Positions 17,929 to 25,061 of a stretch of DNA of 39,425 nt are shown in pieces. Every line of letters begins with the position of its first letter. The first letter of the stretch is position 1. The position numbers and the translations under genes are program-made. The stretch comes from an uncultured Clostridia bacterium (lineage in GTDB: Bacteria; Bacillota; Clostridia; Oscillospirales; Ruminococcaceae): NCBI GenBank assembly GCA_947600065.1, contig CANQFZ010000016.1, positions 1 to 39,425 of the forward strand. The letters are read 5' to 3'. The notes beneath the pieces are model-generated. The model was not told the DNA's origin. It saw nothing but the letters and a program-made list of their open reading frames with translations, and made no database searches.

Positions 17929-17956
17929 ATTTTAAACCTCTTTTCCCCACAATCCT

Positions 17957-17985
17957 ATTATATCTCAATTCTTTTAGAATTGCAA
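17957..17985 (-). promoter_or_regulatory. Promoter of the mraZ/dcw cluster
   Basis: On the minus strand TTGCAA (17980-17985), a 17-base spacer and TATAAT (17957-17962). It predicts a leader of about 165 bases before the mraZ ATG at 17786. Confidence 0.8.
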
Positions 17986-18209
17986 GATTTTTTTTGAAAA
18001 AGATAAGATAAACTTTTATTAACGTTTTTGTGCAGTTTTCACAAAAAAGTATCTTTAACTCTGTAGAAAATCAATCAAAAATGTAAAAAATTTACACAAC
18101 ATATAGACAATATTTAGAAGGTTAAATCAATATGTTGGGCTTTTTTGGTGTTTTTTTGACATTTTTCGCGGCAAAAAAGCTTGTTCGGAGAGGAGGAAGG
18201 TTTAACGGG

Positions 18210-18245
18210 ACAAAAAATTGTGCGGGATTTTTCTCCCGCACAATT
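18210..18245 (-). terminator. Minus-strand intrinsic terminator without an adjacent gene
   Basis: A perfect 12-pair stem (18216-18227 with 18234-18245) with a 6-base loop, followed on the minus strand by TTTTTTG. The nearest upstream gene on that strand ends at 18728, 480 bases away beyond the repeat island. It either ends the polyamine transcript late or ends a small RNA made from the island. Confidence 0.75.
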
Positions 18246-18360
18246 CAGGTTGTATATAAAGTCTTAACAAGGTTCGCTAAGTTGTCACTGTTGAATAACT
18301 TTAGACAATTATATTTTACGCTCTGTTGTAAAATTCATTTTTAAGGTAGTTCCCCGCTCT

Positions 18361-18535
18361 GCACCTCTCCTAGGATTGTCGTTTCAAAGCACGGCTTTGA
18401 AACGACAATGCGGGGAAAACTCTTGTTTTCCCCGCACCCTTTAGCGCCTTGTGCCGTTTGCGGGGACGGAGTCCCCGCACCCCTGCCGGAGGGCAAAAAT
18501 TTTTTGAAAAAAATTTTTTCCCTCCGGACTCCCTT
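18361..18535. repeat. Hairpin cluster of the composite intergenic repeat (copy at 18.4 kb)
   Basis: Four successive hairpins: 18375-18409 (16 perfect pairs, stem ATTGTCGTTTCAAAGC, 3-base loop); 18409-18436 (stem TGCGGGGAAAAC); 18460-18478 (stem GCGGGGAC); 18486-18527 (CCGGAGGG/CCCTCCGG around an A/T tract). The first two recur at 39353-39417. The A/T hairpin and the TTTTTTGAAAAGGG stretch recur in inverted orientation at 33130-33190. Confidence 0.85.
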
Positions 18536-18606
18536 TTCAAAAAACTTTCGTGCGACGCCCGTTAGGTGGTTTGAATTTTAAACGTTGTTCGCCGACCAAA
18601 ACTTAT

Positions 18607-18725
18607 TCTAGCCTCTTGCCTCTTTTTCTGAAAACCAAATAACTTTTACGCTCAAAAGTTCCCCGAATTTCTTACCTCTTACAGCGTTATCCGCCGTAAG
18701 GCGGATAATGCGCTTACACTCTTAC
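18607..18725 (-). repeat. Purine-rich intergenic repeat, copy 1 (minus orientation)
   Basis: Read on the minus strand: TAGAAGTAAGAGTGTAAGCG, an inner hairpin (GCGCATTATCCGCC, TTAC, GGCGGATAACGC), then GTAAGAGGTAAGAA, a TTTTGAG...TTATTTGGTTTTCAG stretch, and AAAGAGGCAAGAGGCTAGAA. Near-identical copies are at 33287-33420 (+) and 33446-33575 (-), with partial or divergent copies at 84-162 and 24290-24475. It ends three bases before the 18728 gene's stop codon. Confidence 0.85.
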
Positions 18726-18727
18726 TT

Positions 18728-19369
18728 CTAACAGCTAAACTCGTTATTCTTCACGAAAAAGAACCTGACAAACTCTCCCTTTACAAGCTCTGCGACTGCG
18801 AATGTATGCGTTTCCTCGGAAAAATTCAACGAATATTCGCGGCTGAGTTTCGGATTATACTCTATTTTGTCAAGGTCTACCCCGTTTTCAATAAGCAACC
18901 GCACCGCGTCCTCGGGCTTGTCCGCTATGACCGCGGTCTTCATCTTCAAAAGCAGATTGCATATCATGACCTTTATAAGCTCGCTTATGATATCGTCCGA
19001 GGGCAGGACCTTTGTTTTCCCCTGTGCGTCAAGTTTTATAAGGAATATCCGAGGGTCTTCCGATGCTTCGTTCTTTACCGCTATCTGAAACTCGCCTATC
19101 CGTCCTATACACAAAAGCGAAAGCTCCGTTTTTCCTGCGGCAAACTTCATAACTGTCATTAAATTCGGGTGGAAGAACCTTAAACTCCCGCCCTGTCTGT
19201 TTACGGGCAAATATGCGTATTTCGACAAAAATTCCTTCAGCAAAAACGGCACAACGATACCTCGGCTGTTTTCGTTCAGCTCAAAATCGTTTTTGGTAAA
19301 ACCGTCCGTTATGCCGCCGTAAATGGTCTGCAATGCGGGGAGCGGTTTCATATTATACTGCACTGACAT
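18728..19369 (-). CDS. Unknown protein, last gene of the polyamine locus
   Basis: A 213-residue, probably soluble protein with no TM helix or signal peptide that I can see. I do not recognise the family. It begins with MSVQYNMKPLPALQTIYGGI and ends FVRFFFVKNNEFSC; the middle is mixed alpha/beta with an acidic helix (EDAVRLLIENGVDLDKI). The ATG at 19369 follows the nspC stop by 4 bases, with AAAGG overlapping the end of nspC, so it is co-transcribed and probably coupled to carboxynorspermidine decarboxylase. A role linked to polyamines is suggested only by position. Its stop codon lies directly against repeat copy 1. Confidence 0.75.
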   Translation of the reverse strand: MSVQYNMKPLPALQTIYGGITDGFTKNDFELNENSRGIVVPFLLKEFLSKYAYLPVNRQGGSLRFFHPNLMTVMKFAAGKTELSLLCIGRIGEFQIAVKNEASEDPRIFLIKLDAQGKTKVLPSDDIISELIKVMICNLLLKMKTAVIADKPEDAVRLLIENGVDLDKIEYNPKLSREYSLNFSEETHTFAVAELVKGEFVRFFFVKNNEFSC

Positions 19370-19373
19370 CTTT

Positions 19374-20522
19374 TTAAAGCCTTTCTTTAAAATCGCTGTA
19401 GCCGAAACTTTTCAACAGCTCTGTTTCGCCTTTCTCTTTTAGCAGATAAATTGACGGCAAGGGCATACCGTTAAAGGTGTTGTTCTTGCACATAGAATAA
19501 ATAGCCATATCCTCGAAAACGAGCCTGTCGCCCTCTTTAAGCGCGCTTTCAAACGAATAATCCCCGATTATGTCGCCCGCAAGGCAGGTGTTCCCGCCTA
19601 AACGGTAGGTGAACGGCATTTTATTCGGCTCGTCAGCACCGATAATGTTCGGTCTGTACGGCATTTCAAGGACATCGGGCATATGACATTCTGCCGACGC
19701 GTCGGTTATAGCTATCTTAACGCCGTTTTCGGTAACGTCAAGAACGCTCGTCACCAGATATCCCGCGTTCAGCGCAACAGCTTCCCCGGGTTCCAGATAT
19801 ACCTCCAAGCCGTATTTTTCGCGGAAGTCTTTTATTGTCTTTATCAATAGTTCAACGTCATAATCCGCTCGCGTTATATGATGACCGCCCCCGAAATTCA
19901 CCCACCTTATCCTGTCGAACATAAAGCCGAATTTTTCAACGAAGTGCGGTAAGGTATGGGCTAAAACGTCCGCGCCCTGTTCGCACATGGTGTGGAAATG
20001 CAAGCCGTCAATGCCGTCAGTAAGCGATAGTTCTTTTTTAAATCGGGAAACGGTCGTGCCGAGCCGTGAACCCTCGAAACACGGGTTGTAAATATCGGTT
20101 TCGATCTCGCTGTATTCGGGATTTACGCGTATCGCCGTTTGGATATAACGCTCGGACTTGCGGACCTTATCGCGGAATTTCGCCCACTGTTTGGGGGAAT
20201 TGAACACAATATGCGTGCATATGTTAAGCAGTTCGTCAAAATCGCGTTCGGGAAATGCGGGAGAAAAAACGTGATTTTCTTTCGCAAACGGCTTTGCCAT
20301 TTCTTCATAGCCCAATTTTGCCTCAAACAAGCCGCTCGCGGTACAGCCGTCAAGATACTCTGCAATAAGCGGGTAGGTCTGATACACCGAATATGCCTTT
20401 TGCGCAAGCAGTATCTTACAGCCCGCGCGCTCTCTGACATCTCGGAGAATTTCAAGGTTTTCCGTAAGTTTCCGCTCGTCAATGACGTAACACGGGGTGT
20501 CAACTTCGTTTGTCCAGTTCAC
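19374..20522 (-). CDS. nspC: Carboxynorspermidine/carboxyspermidine decarboxylase (NspC)
   Basis: A 382-residue PLP enzyme of the alanine-racemase (fold III) decarboxylase family that removes CO2 from carboxy(nor)spermidine. The PLP lysine is Lys42 in ILLAQKAYS; the phosphate loop is WVNFGGGHHITR; the substrate-side Cys/Asp motif CLAGD is near residue 300. Length matches the family. The start is a GTG (20522) with AGGTG 10 bases upstream; an ATG just upstream is out of frame and immediately stops. It follows the small membrane protein gene by 13 bases. The natural substrate (putrescine- or diaminopropane-derived) cannot be told from sequence. Confidence 0.93.
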   Translation of the reverse strand: MNWTNEVDTPCYVIDERKLTENLEILRDVRERAGCKILLAQKAYSVYQTYPLIAEYLDGCTASGLFEAKLGYEEMAKPFAKENHVFSPAFPERDFDELLNICTHIVFNSPKQWAKFRDKVRKSERYIQTAIRVNPEYSEIETDIYNPCFEGSRLGTTVSRFKKELSLTDGIDGLHFHTMCEQGADVLAHTLPHFVEKFGFMFDRIRWVNFGGGHHITRADYDVELLIKTIKDFREKYGLEVYLEPGEAVALNAGYLVTSVLDVTENGVKIAITDASAECHMPDVLEMPYRPNIIGADEPNKMPFTYRLGGNTCLAGDIIGDYSFESALKEGDRLVFEDMAIYSMCKNNTFNGMPLPSIYLLKEKGETELLKSFGYSDFKERL

Positions 20523-20535
20523 TTGAACATTTCAC

Positions 20536-20859
20536 CTATTTCTTTTTATTCATTGCAACGCTTGATATTATCGCGTAAATCACCGCTCCCGCTATTGCGG
20601 GTATCAGCAGATAAAACACATTATTATTTTTCATAAGACAGCCTAAAGCGTTTATCAGAAATATTACCGCGATAAACAGGAAAACTATTGCCGACTGTCT
20701 GAAAAGCGGCTTTAAATTCATGGTTTCGCGCTCTTGTTCGCTTGCGAAGATATATGAATTATTGAACGGCTTTCCCTTTTCCAAAAGATGAACTATTCCC
20801 AAAATCACGCTTGCCAGCATAAATGCTATACAAACAATTCCGGTAATAATTTCAGCCAT
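20536..20859 (-). CDS. Small three-helix membrane protein (DUF3784-like)
   Basis: A 107-residue membrane protein with helices at about 5-25, 55-73 and 80-102, and a polar loop containing ASEQERETMNLKPLFRQS. The layout resembles the DUF3784 family of small Firmicutes membrane proteins; this is a pattern-based guess. AAAGGAG lies upstream of the ATG. It is inserted between the carboxyspermidine dehydrogenase gene (gap 14 bases) and nspC (gap 13 bases), two genes that act consecutively. That suggests a function tied to polyamines or a passenger role. The function is unknown. Confidence 0.75.
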   Translation of the reverse strand: MAEIITGIVCIAFMLASVILGIVHLLEKGKPFNNSYIFASEQERETMNLKPLFRQSAIVFLFIAVIFLINALGCLMKNNNVFYLLIPAIAGAVIYAIISSVAMNKKK

Positions 20860-20873
20860 TGTCAGCTCTCCTT

Positions 20874-22076
20874 TCAGTCAACCAAAACAGGATTTCTGTC
20901 CTCTTCCCACGGCAATCCCCACTTATTCAGCGCGTCCATAAACGGATCGGGATCGAACTGTTCGACATTCCACACGCCCGCTTTCTTCCATTTGCCCGTA
21001 AGCACCATCATTGCGCCTATCATTGCGGGAACGCCCGTTGTATACGAAATTGCCTGCGAGCCGACTTCTTTATAACATTCCTGATGGTCGCAGATGTTGT
21101 AGAGATAATAATTCTTGTCCTTGCCGTCCTTTTTGCCGCGGAATATACAGCCGATGTTGGTCTTGCCGACGGTACGCGGACCGAGCGACGCGGGGTCGGG
21201 CAAAACTGCCTTTAAAAACTGCAAAGGCACTATTTCCCTGCCCTCAAACATAATAGGCTCAATGCTTGTCATTCCCACATTCTCTAAACACTTAAGGTGT
21301 GTTAAATAACTCTGCCCGAACGTCATAAAGAAGCGTATTCTCTTTATGCCCTTGATATTCAGCGCAAGGCTTTCAAGTTCCTCATGGTGGAGCAAATACA
21401 TATCCTTTTCGCCTACGCCTTTGAAGTTGTACACGCGCTTTATCTCCATAGGCTCGGTTTCGACCCACTTGCCGTCCTCTATATAACTGCCCTTTGCGGA
21501 AACCTCGCGGATATTTATCTCGGGGTTGAAGTTTGTTGCGAACGGATAACCGTGGTCGCCGCCGTTGCAGTCGAGAATGTCGATATAGTTTATCTCGTCG
21601 AACTCGTGCTTTTGTGCATATGCCGAGAAAACGCCCGTAACTCCGGGGTCAAAACCGCACCCGAGAACAGCGGTTATTCCCGCCTTTTCAAAGCGCTCTT
21701 TATACGCCCACTGCCATGAATACTCGAACTTTGCGGTGTCCTCGGGCTCGTAATTAGCCGTGTCGAGATAATCGACCTTACATTCAAGACAAGCGTCCAT
21801 AATGTGCAGATCCTGATACGGCAACGCGATATTCATCACAATATCGGGCTGATAAGACTTTATCAATGCGACAAGTTCTTCTACATTATCGGCATTGACC
21901 GAAGCCGTTGTGATAACGGTTTTCGTTTTGTCCTGCCATTTTTCCTTTAATGCATCGCACTTTGCTTTTGTGCGCGAAGCTATCATAATTTCCGAAAAGA
22001 CCTCGCTGTTCTGACAGCATTTTGCGACTACTACCGAAGCCACGCCGCCCGCGCCTATAATCAATGCTTTGCTCAT
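20874..22076 (-). CDS. Carboxynorspermidine/carboxyspermidine dehydrogenase (saccharopine-dehydrogenase family)
   Basis: A 400-residue NAD(P)H-dependent enzyme. The Rossmann motif IGAGGVASVVVAKC is at the N-terminus, and length plus GCGFDPGVTGVFSAYAQKH and NYEPEDT match the LYS1-like carboxynorspermidine synthases. It condenses aspartate beta-semialdehyde with a diamine and reduces the product to the carboxy-polyamine that NspC decarboxylates. The ATG at 22076 has GAGGAGG upstream. Its position next to nspC supports this function over lysine metabolism. Related enzymes acting on agmatine are known in other bacteria, so the diamine acceptor is open. Confidence 0.92.
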   Translation of the reverse strand: MSKALIIGAGGVASVVVAKCCQNSEVFSEIMIASRTKAKCDALKEKWQDKTKTVITTASVNADNVEELVALIKSYQPDIVMNIALPYQDLHIMDACLECKVDYLDTANYEPEDTAKFEYSWQWAYKERFEKAGITAVLGCGFDPGVTGVFSAYAQKHEFDEINYIDILDCNGGDHGYPFATNFNPEINIREVSAKGSYIEDGKWVETEPMEIKRVYNFKGVGEKDMYLLHHEELESLALNIKGIKRIRFFMTFGQSYLTHLKCLENVGMTSIEPIMFEGREIVPLQFLKAVLPDPASLGPRTVGKTNIGCIFRGKKDGKDKNYYLYNICDHQECYKEVGSQAISYTTGVPAMIGAMMVLTGKWKKAGVWNVEQFDPDPFMDALNKWGLPWEEDRNPVLVD

Positions 22077-22103
22077 TATAATAAATCCTCCTCTTTATTT
22101 CAA

Positions 22104-22745
22104 CTAAATAAACCATACCAATATTACAGCCAATGCCAAAAACGATACGATAAGCCCCGAAGTGAGTGCAGTTCCGACTTTGCTGTTCAGCATTTGCAGA
22201 GCGTGAAGTCTGACTAAAGTTATCACCAAAGCGGCGATAACAATTATCAGCACGCCCGCCGTTATTTTAAAAATGCCTGCCGTTTTATAACCGAAGTCAG
22301 CATACAAATACTCGTTTATCGAAACGCCGCTTTCCGACAGCCAGCCGTTTATTTCGCGCGTGTTAAGTCCGTTTTTGGGAGCAGTTCTCCGCAAAAGCGC
22401 TGTTATATGCACGTCGTCGCCGCGCGCAAGCCCGTCCGAGCCGAAATTATCCTCAAACCATTTCTCGCTTGCAAGGACAACATACTCGTTTGCGCCGTCC
22501 TCGCTTACCGTGAGGTAAAAATGCTCCTGATGCGTTGGGATAAGCCCGAACAGCTTGTGCGAAATTACCCACACTTCCAGCGCATAAAATGCGTCATATT
22601 CGATAACCTCGCCGTCGACCGCCGTTTCAACGGGAGCGGTGCGGGCTGTCAGGTCATGTATACCGCCTATTATCGACATTACAAGAAATATCGCGGCGCA
22701 TACCGAAACTATGATAATGCTTAATCCGCTGTTTCTCGTCCTCAT
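22104..22745 (-). CDS. Unknown membrane protein, paralogue A of the polyamine locus
   Basis: A 213-residue protein with an N-terminal TM helix (about 8-28), an extracytoplasmic domain of about 120 residues, and two C-terminal TM helices (about 155-177 and 190-212). It is a clear paralogue of the next gene upstream: both are 213 residues, share the topology, and align through KWFEDNFGSDGLA...VHITALL and YADFGYKTAGIFKITAGVL. The family is not recognised. It lies between its paralogue (gap 27 bases) and carboxyspermidine dehydrogenase (gap 27 bases). Transport, sensing or a lipid-modifying role are all possible; no catalytic motif is visible. Confidence 0.78.
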   Translation of the reverse strand: MRTRNSGLSIIIVSVCAAIFLVMSIIGGIHDLTARTAPVETAVDGEVIEYDAFYALEVWVISHKLFGLIPTHQEHFYLTVSEDGANEYVVLASEKWFEDNFGSDGLARGDDVHITALLRRTAPKNGLNTREINGWLSESGVSINEYLYADFGYKTAGIFKITAGVLIIVIAALVITLVRLHALQMLNSKVGTALTSGLIVSFLALAVILVWFI

Positions 22746-22772
22746 TCTGTTCTCCTTTTCTTCCTCAAAAAA

Positions 22773-23414
22773 TCAGTTTATCACTATCATTATAACAACA
22801 AACGCCAGAAGCTGAATTATAAAAAATATGCACATCATATTGCCCGTGACCTTAGTGAGCATATCCATTCTGAAAAATATCATCATCAGCACAAACGTTA
22901 TCGCCGCAGTTAACAGCAGTATTCCCGCTATAATTTTCATCACGGCAGTTGACGTGTACCCGACGTCTGCGTAATAAACGTTGTCGACCCGCCCAAGTTC
23001 TTCAATATCCGCGTTTATCTTAGCAATATCGAGCGCGCTGTTGTCTTTCACCAGCTTTAACATTGCCGTAATTTTAACGGGAGAATTTGCAACACCCTGC
23101 GCGCCGAAATTCTCCGAAAACCAGCTTTCATCTGCCTTTATCACAACGGGATTAAGCCCGTCCGCATTTGCCGTGACGTAATATTTCTCGGAATACAGGT
23201 GCGCTCCAAGAAAGCTGTGCCTTACTTCTGTTACTTCCTGCGCATACACGGCGTAATACTCCTGAATATCGCCGTTTACGCCTTTGCCCTGTTCAACAGG
23301 CTCGGCGAAAAGTTCCGAAAGCCCCGAAACGACCGTATGAAAGAAAAACACCCCGACCAGAATTACGGTTATGACGGTGCATATTACCGCGGTTTTTCCG
23401 TCGGTTACTTTCAT
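22773..23414 (-). CDS. Unknown membrane protein, paralogue B of the polyamine locus
   Basis: A 213-residue membrane protein with the same layout as paralogue A: one N-terminal TM helix, an external domain starting EYYAVYAQEVTEVRHSFLG, and two C-terminal helices. Matching segments include SWFSENFGAQGVA...VKITAML and YADVGYTSTAVMKIIAGIL. The frame stays open upstream, but the ATG at 23414 is preferred because it overlaps the speE stop (ATGA) and has GGGAGCGG just upstream. Translational coupling to spermidine synthase argues for a polyamine-related role, but the function is unknown. Confidence 0.78.
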   Translation of the reverse strand: MKVTDGKTAVICTVITVILVGVFFFHTVVSGLSELFAEPVEQGKGVNGDIQEYYAVYAQEVTEVRHSFLGAHLYSEKYYVTANADGLNPVVIKADESWFSENFGAQGVANSPVKITAMLKLVKDNSALDIAKINADIEELGRVDNVYYADVGYTSTAVMKIIAGILLLTAAITFVLMMIFFRMDMLTKVTGNMMCIFFIIQLLAFVVIMIVIN

Positions 23415-24274
23415 AGATCCGCTCCCTTTGTTTCGCGAAGAACGTCCCGTACATTCTGCGGCAGCGCAAAACAGCCTATATGCACAAAGCGGTTGTAATA
23501 GTAGGTTTTGAGCTCCTGACTTACCCACCAATCGGCGTTGAAATCGTCAACGGGGTGGAATTTCTTGGAAGCAAACCCGAACAACCAATGCCCCGACGGG
23601 TATGTCGGAATGTGCGCCTGATAAACGAGCGCGATCGGGAAAAACGACTTTATGCGGCTGTGAGCGCGTTTCATTGCCTGAGCATACTCATCATAAAACG
23701 TGCTTTCGTGCTGATTTACAAGTATTCCGTCCGCTGTCAATGCCTTATAGCAATTTCCGTAGAACTCCTTTGTGAACAGACCCTCGCCGGGTCCGAAAGG
23801 GTCGGTGCTGTCTACAATTATTAAATCGTATTCGTTTTCCGCGCCTCTGACAAATTTAAGACCGTCCTCATAGTAAATATGGACGCGCTTGTCATCAAGT
23901 GAACAAGTCGTCTGCGGGAGATACTCCCTGCAAAGCTCGACAACCCGCCTGTCAATTTCAACCATATCTATATGCTCTACGCTCTTAAACCTGCAAAGCT
24001 CGCGGATCGTTCCCCCGTCGCCTGCGCCAATAACAAGAACGCGCTTTATGTCGGGGTTTACCGAAAGCGGCACATGGGTTATCATCTCATGATAAATTTT
24101 CTCGTCCTTTTCGGTCAGCATAAGGCAGCCGTCCAGCACAAGTATTCTCCCGAAATCAAAGCTGTCGAGAATGTCTATTTTCTGAAACTCGCTCTGCTCG
24201 GACACTAAATGTTCTTTTATTTTAATCGAGAATTTCACGCCCGAAGTGTGATTTTCCGTGAACCAAAGTTCCAA
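23411..24274 (-). CDS. speE: Spermidine synthase (SpeE)
   Basis: A 287-residue aminopropyltransferase that moves the aminopropyl group of decarboxylated SAM to a diamine. The N-terminal MELWFTENHTSGVKFSIK is typical of SpeE; the dcSAM loop GAGDGGTIRE is at 83-92 and the catalytic-region DSTDP at 155-159, followed by PFGPGEGLFTKEFY. The start is a TTG with AAAGGAG six bases upstream; no usable ATG exists nearby, so this rare start is accepted. A divergent repeat copy separates it from the upstream membrane protein gene. Putrescine is the usual acceptor, but agmatine or another diamine cannot be excluded. Confidence 0.95.
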   Translation of the reverse strand: MELWFTENHTSGVKFSIKIKEHLVSEQSEFQKIDILDSFDFGRILVLDGCLMLTEKDEKIYHEMITHVPLSVNPDIKRVLVIGAGDGGTIRELCRFKSVEHIDMVEIDRRVVELCREYLPQTTCSLDDKRVHIYYEDGLKFVRGAENEYDLIIVDSTDPFGPGEGLFTKEFYGNCYKALTADGILVNQHESTFYDEYAQAMKRAHSRIKSFFPIALVYQAHIPTYPSGHWLFGFASKKFHPVDDFNADWWVSQELKTYYYNRFVHIGCFALPQNVRDVLRETKGADL

Positions 24275-24289
24275 ATTATTCTCCTTTCC

Positions 24290-24475
24290 TATCAGAGGTT
24301 AGATATTAGCGCATTATGCGCTCCGCGCAAAACGCTGCAAGAGGTAAGAGTTGAGGTCAAACGTGATTTTCCTGTTTAGAGTACATTTAGGTCATTGCTG
24401 CTCAAACAACATTATTTGGTTAAAGTTGATTTGGTTTCAACTCTTACCTCTTACTTCTTACTTCTTATCTCTATC
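24290..24475. repeat. Divergent repeat copies inside the polyamine locus
   Basis: A left part in plus orientation (AGAGGTTAGATATTAGCGCA, then an altered inner hairpin TTATGCGC/GCGCAAAA and AAGAGGTAAGAG) and a right part in inverted orientation ending ACCTCTTACTTCTTACTTCT. The last gene upstream on the minus strand (24471-25061) takes its TAG stop from the edge of this repeat. The copy divides the speA-side genes from speE. Confidence 0.7.
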
Positions 24476-25061
24476 TTGGCGGTCGGTTTATATAGCTCGG
24501 CTTTACAAACAGATGTACAAGCCATCTAGGTAACTTGTGCGCGTTGCACATGACCCAGACCGAAAAACCGACAAAGACCGCCCAGAACGCCGAAAAAATG
24601 CCGAAAATTATCGAGCAAGTCCGCTTTTGCTCGGCGTCGCTTTTTTCTACCGCCGTTCGGTCAACAAGCGTTCTGCCGCCAAATTCCGCGCTTATAAGGC
24701 TTTCCTTTGCGGTTATCACCGAAAGCCTGTCGCCCTCTTTGAGCAGCAAAACTCCGTCAATGTCGCAGGCGCTCGCCCACACGGAATATTCCTTTCCCGA
24801 AAGCGTAAACACCATACTGTCGTTTTTGCGGTATATTCCCTCAAACGAAAGTTCCGCTTGCGTGTAATCGCTCTTGTTAAGTCCCAAATTCATTGAGAAT
24901 ATCCACATTCCGACTATGTAAGCGAAAATCAGCGCCCAGATAAATATAAACTCTCCGGGGCTTCGGACGTTGCCGTTAAAAAGCTTGCTGCGGCTGTTGT
25001 ATACGCGCATTTTGCGCTTGTAGTTGTATTTTTGTATACGGGTGTTGTTCTTGCGTCCCAT
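24471..25061 (-). CDS. Unknown two-helix membrane protein downstream of speA
   Basis: A 196-residue protein. The first 35 residues are strongly basic (RKNNTRIQKYNYKRKMR), then a TM helix (about 37-60), an external beta-rich domain of about 80 residues (FTLSGKEYSVWAS, LKEGDRLSVITAKESL), a second TM helix (about 146-170) and a basic tail. I do not recognise the family. The ATG directly abuts the speA TAA stop, so the genes are coupled, although no strong ribosome-binding site is visible. The stop codon lies at the boundary with an intergenic repeat, so the C-terminus may have been altered by its insertion. An ancestral length cannot be judged here. Confidence 0.72.
   Translation of the reverse strand: MGRKNNTRIQKYNYKRKMRVYNSRSKLFNGNVRSPGEFIFIWALIFAYIVGMWIFSMNLGLNKSDYTQAELSFEGIYRKNDSMVFTLSGKEYSVWASACDIDGVLLLKEGDRLSVITAKESLISAEFGGRTLVDRTAVEKSDAEQKRTCSIIFGIFSAFWAVFVGFSVWVMCNAHKLPRWLVHLFVKPSYINRPPR

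Larger units (their letters stand above)
17793..18727. other. Gene-free region: mraZ control region and repeat island
   Basis: From 17793 to about 18000 lie the mraZ leader, operator-like repeats and promoter. From 18000 to 18200 the DNA is AT-rich with no supported gene. A terminator is at 18210-18245. From 18361 to 18725 is the composite repeat island. The short plus-strand frame at 18132-18344 has no ribosome-binding site and is not credited. Confidence 0.8.

Noticed and set aside
18132-18344. 70-codon frame in the gap upstream of mraZ
   Set aside because: No ribosome-binding site; it runs through a strong terminator hairpin and has no protein-like pattern.
23415-23531. 39-residue N-terminal extension of membrane paralogue B
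   Set aside because: It would overlap speE extensively; the ATG at 23414 has a good ribosome-binding site and makes both paralogues 213 residues.
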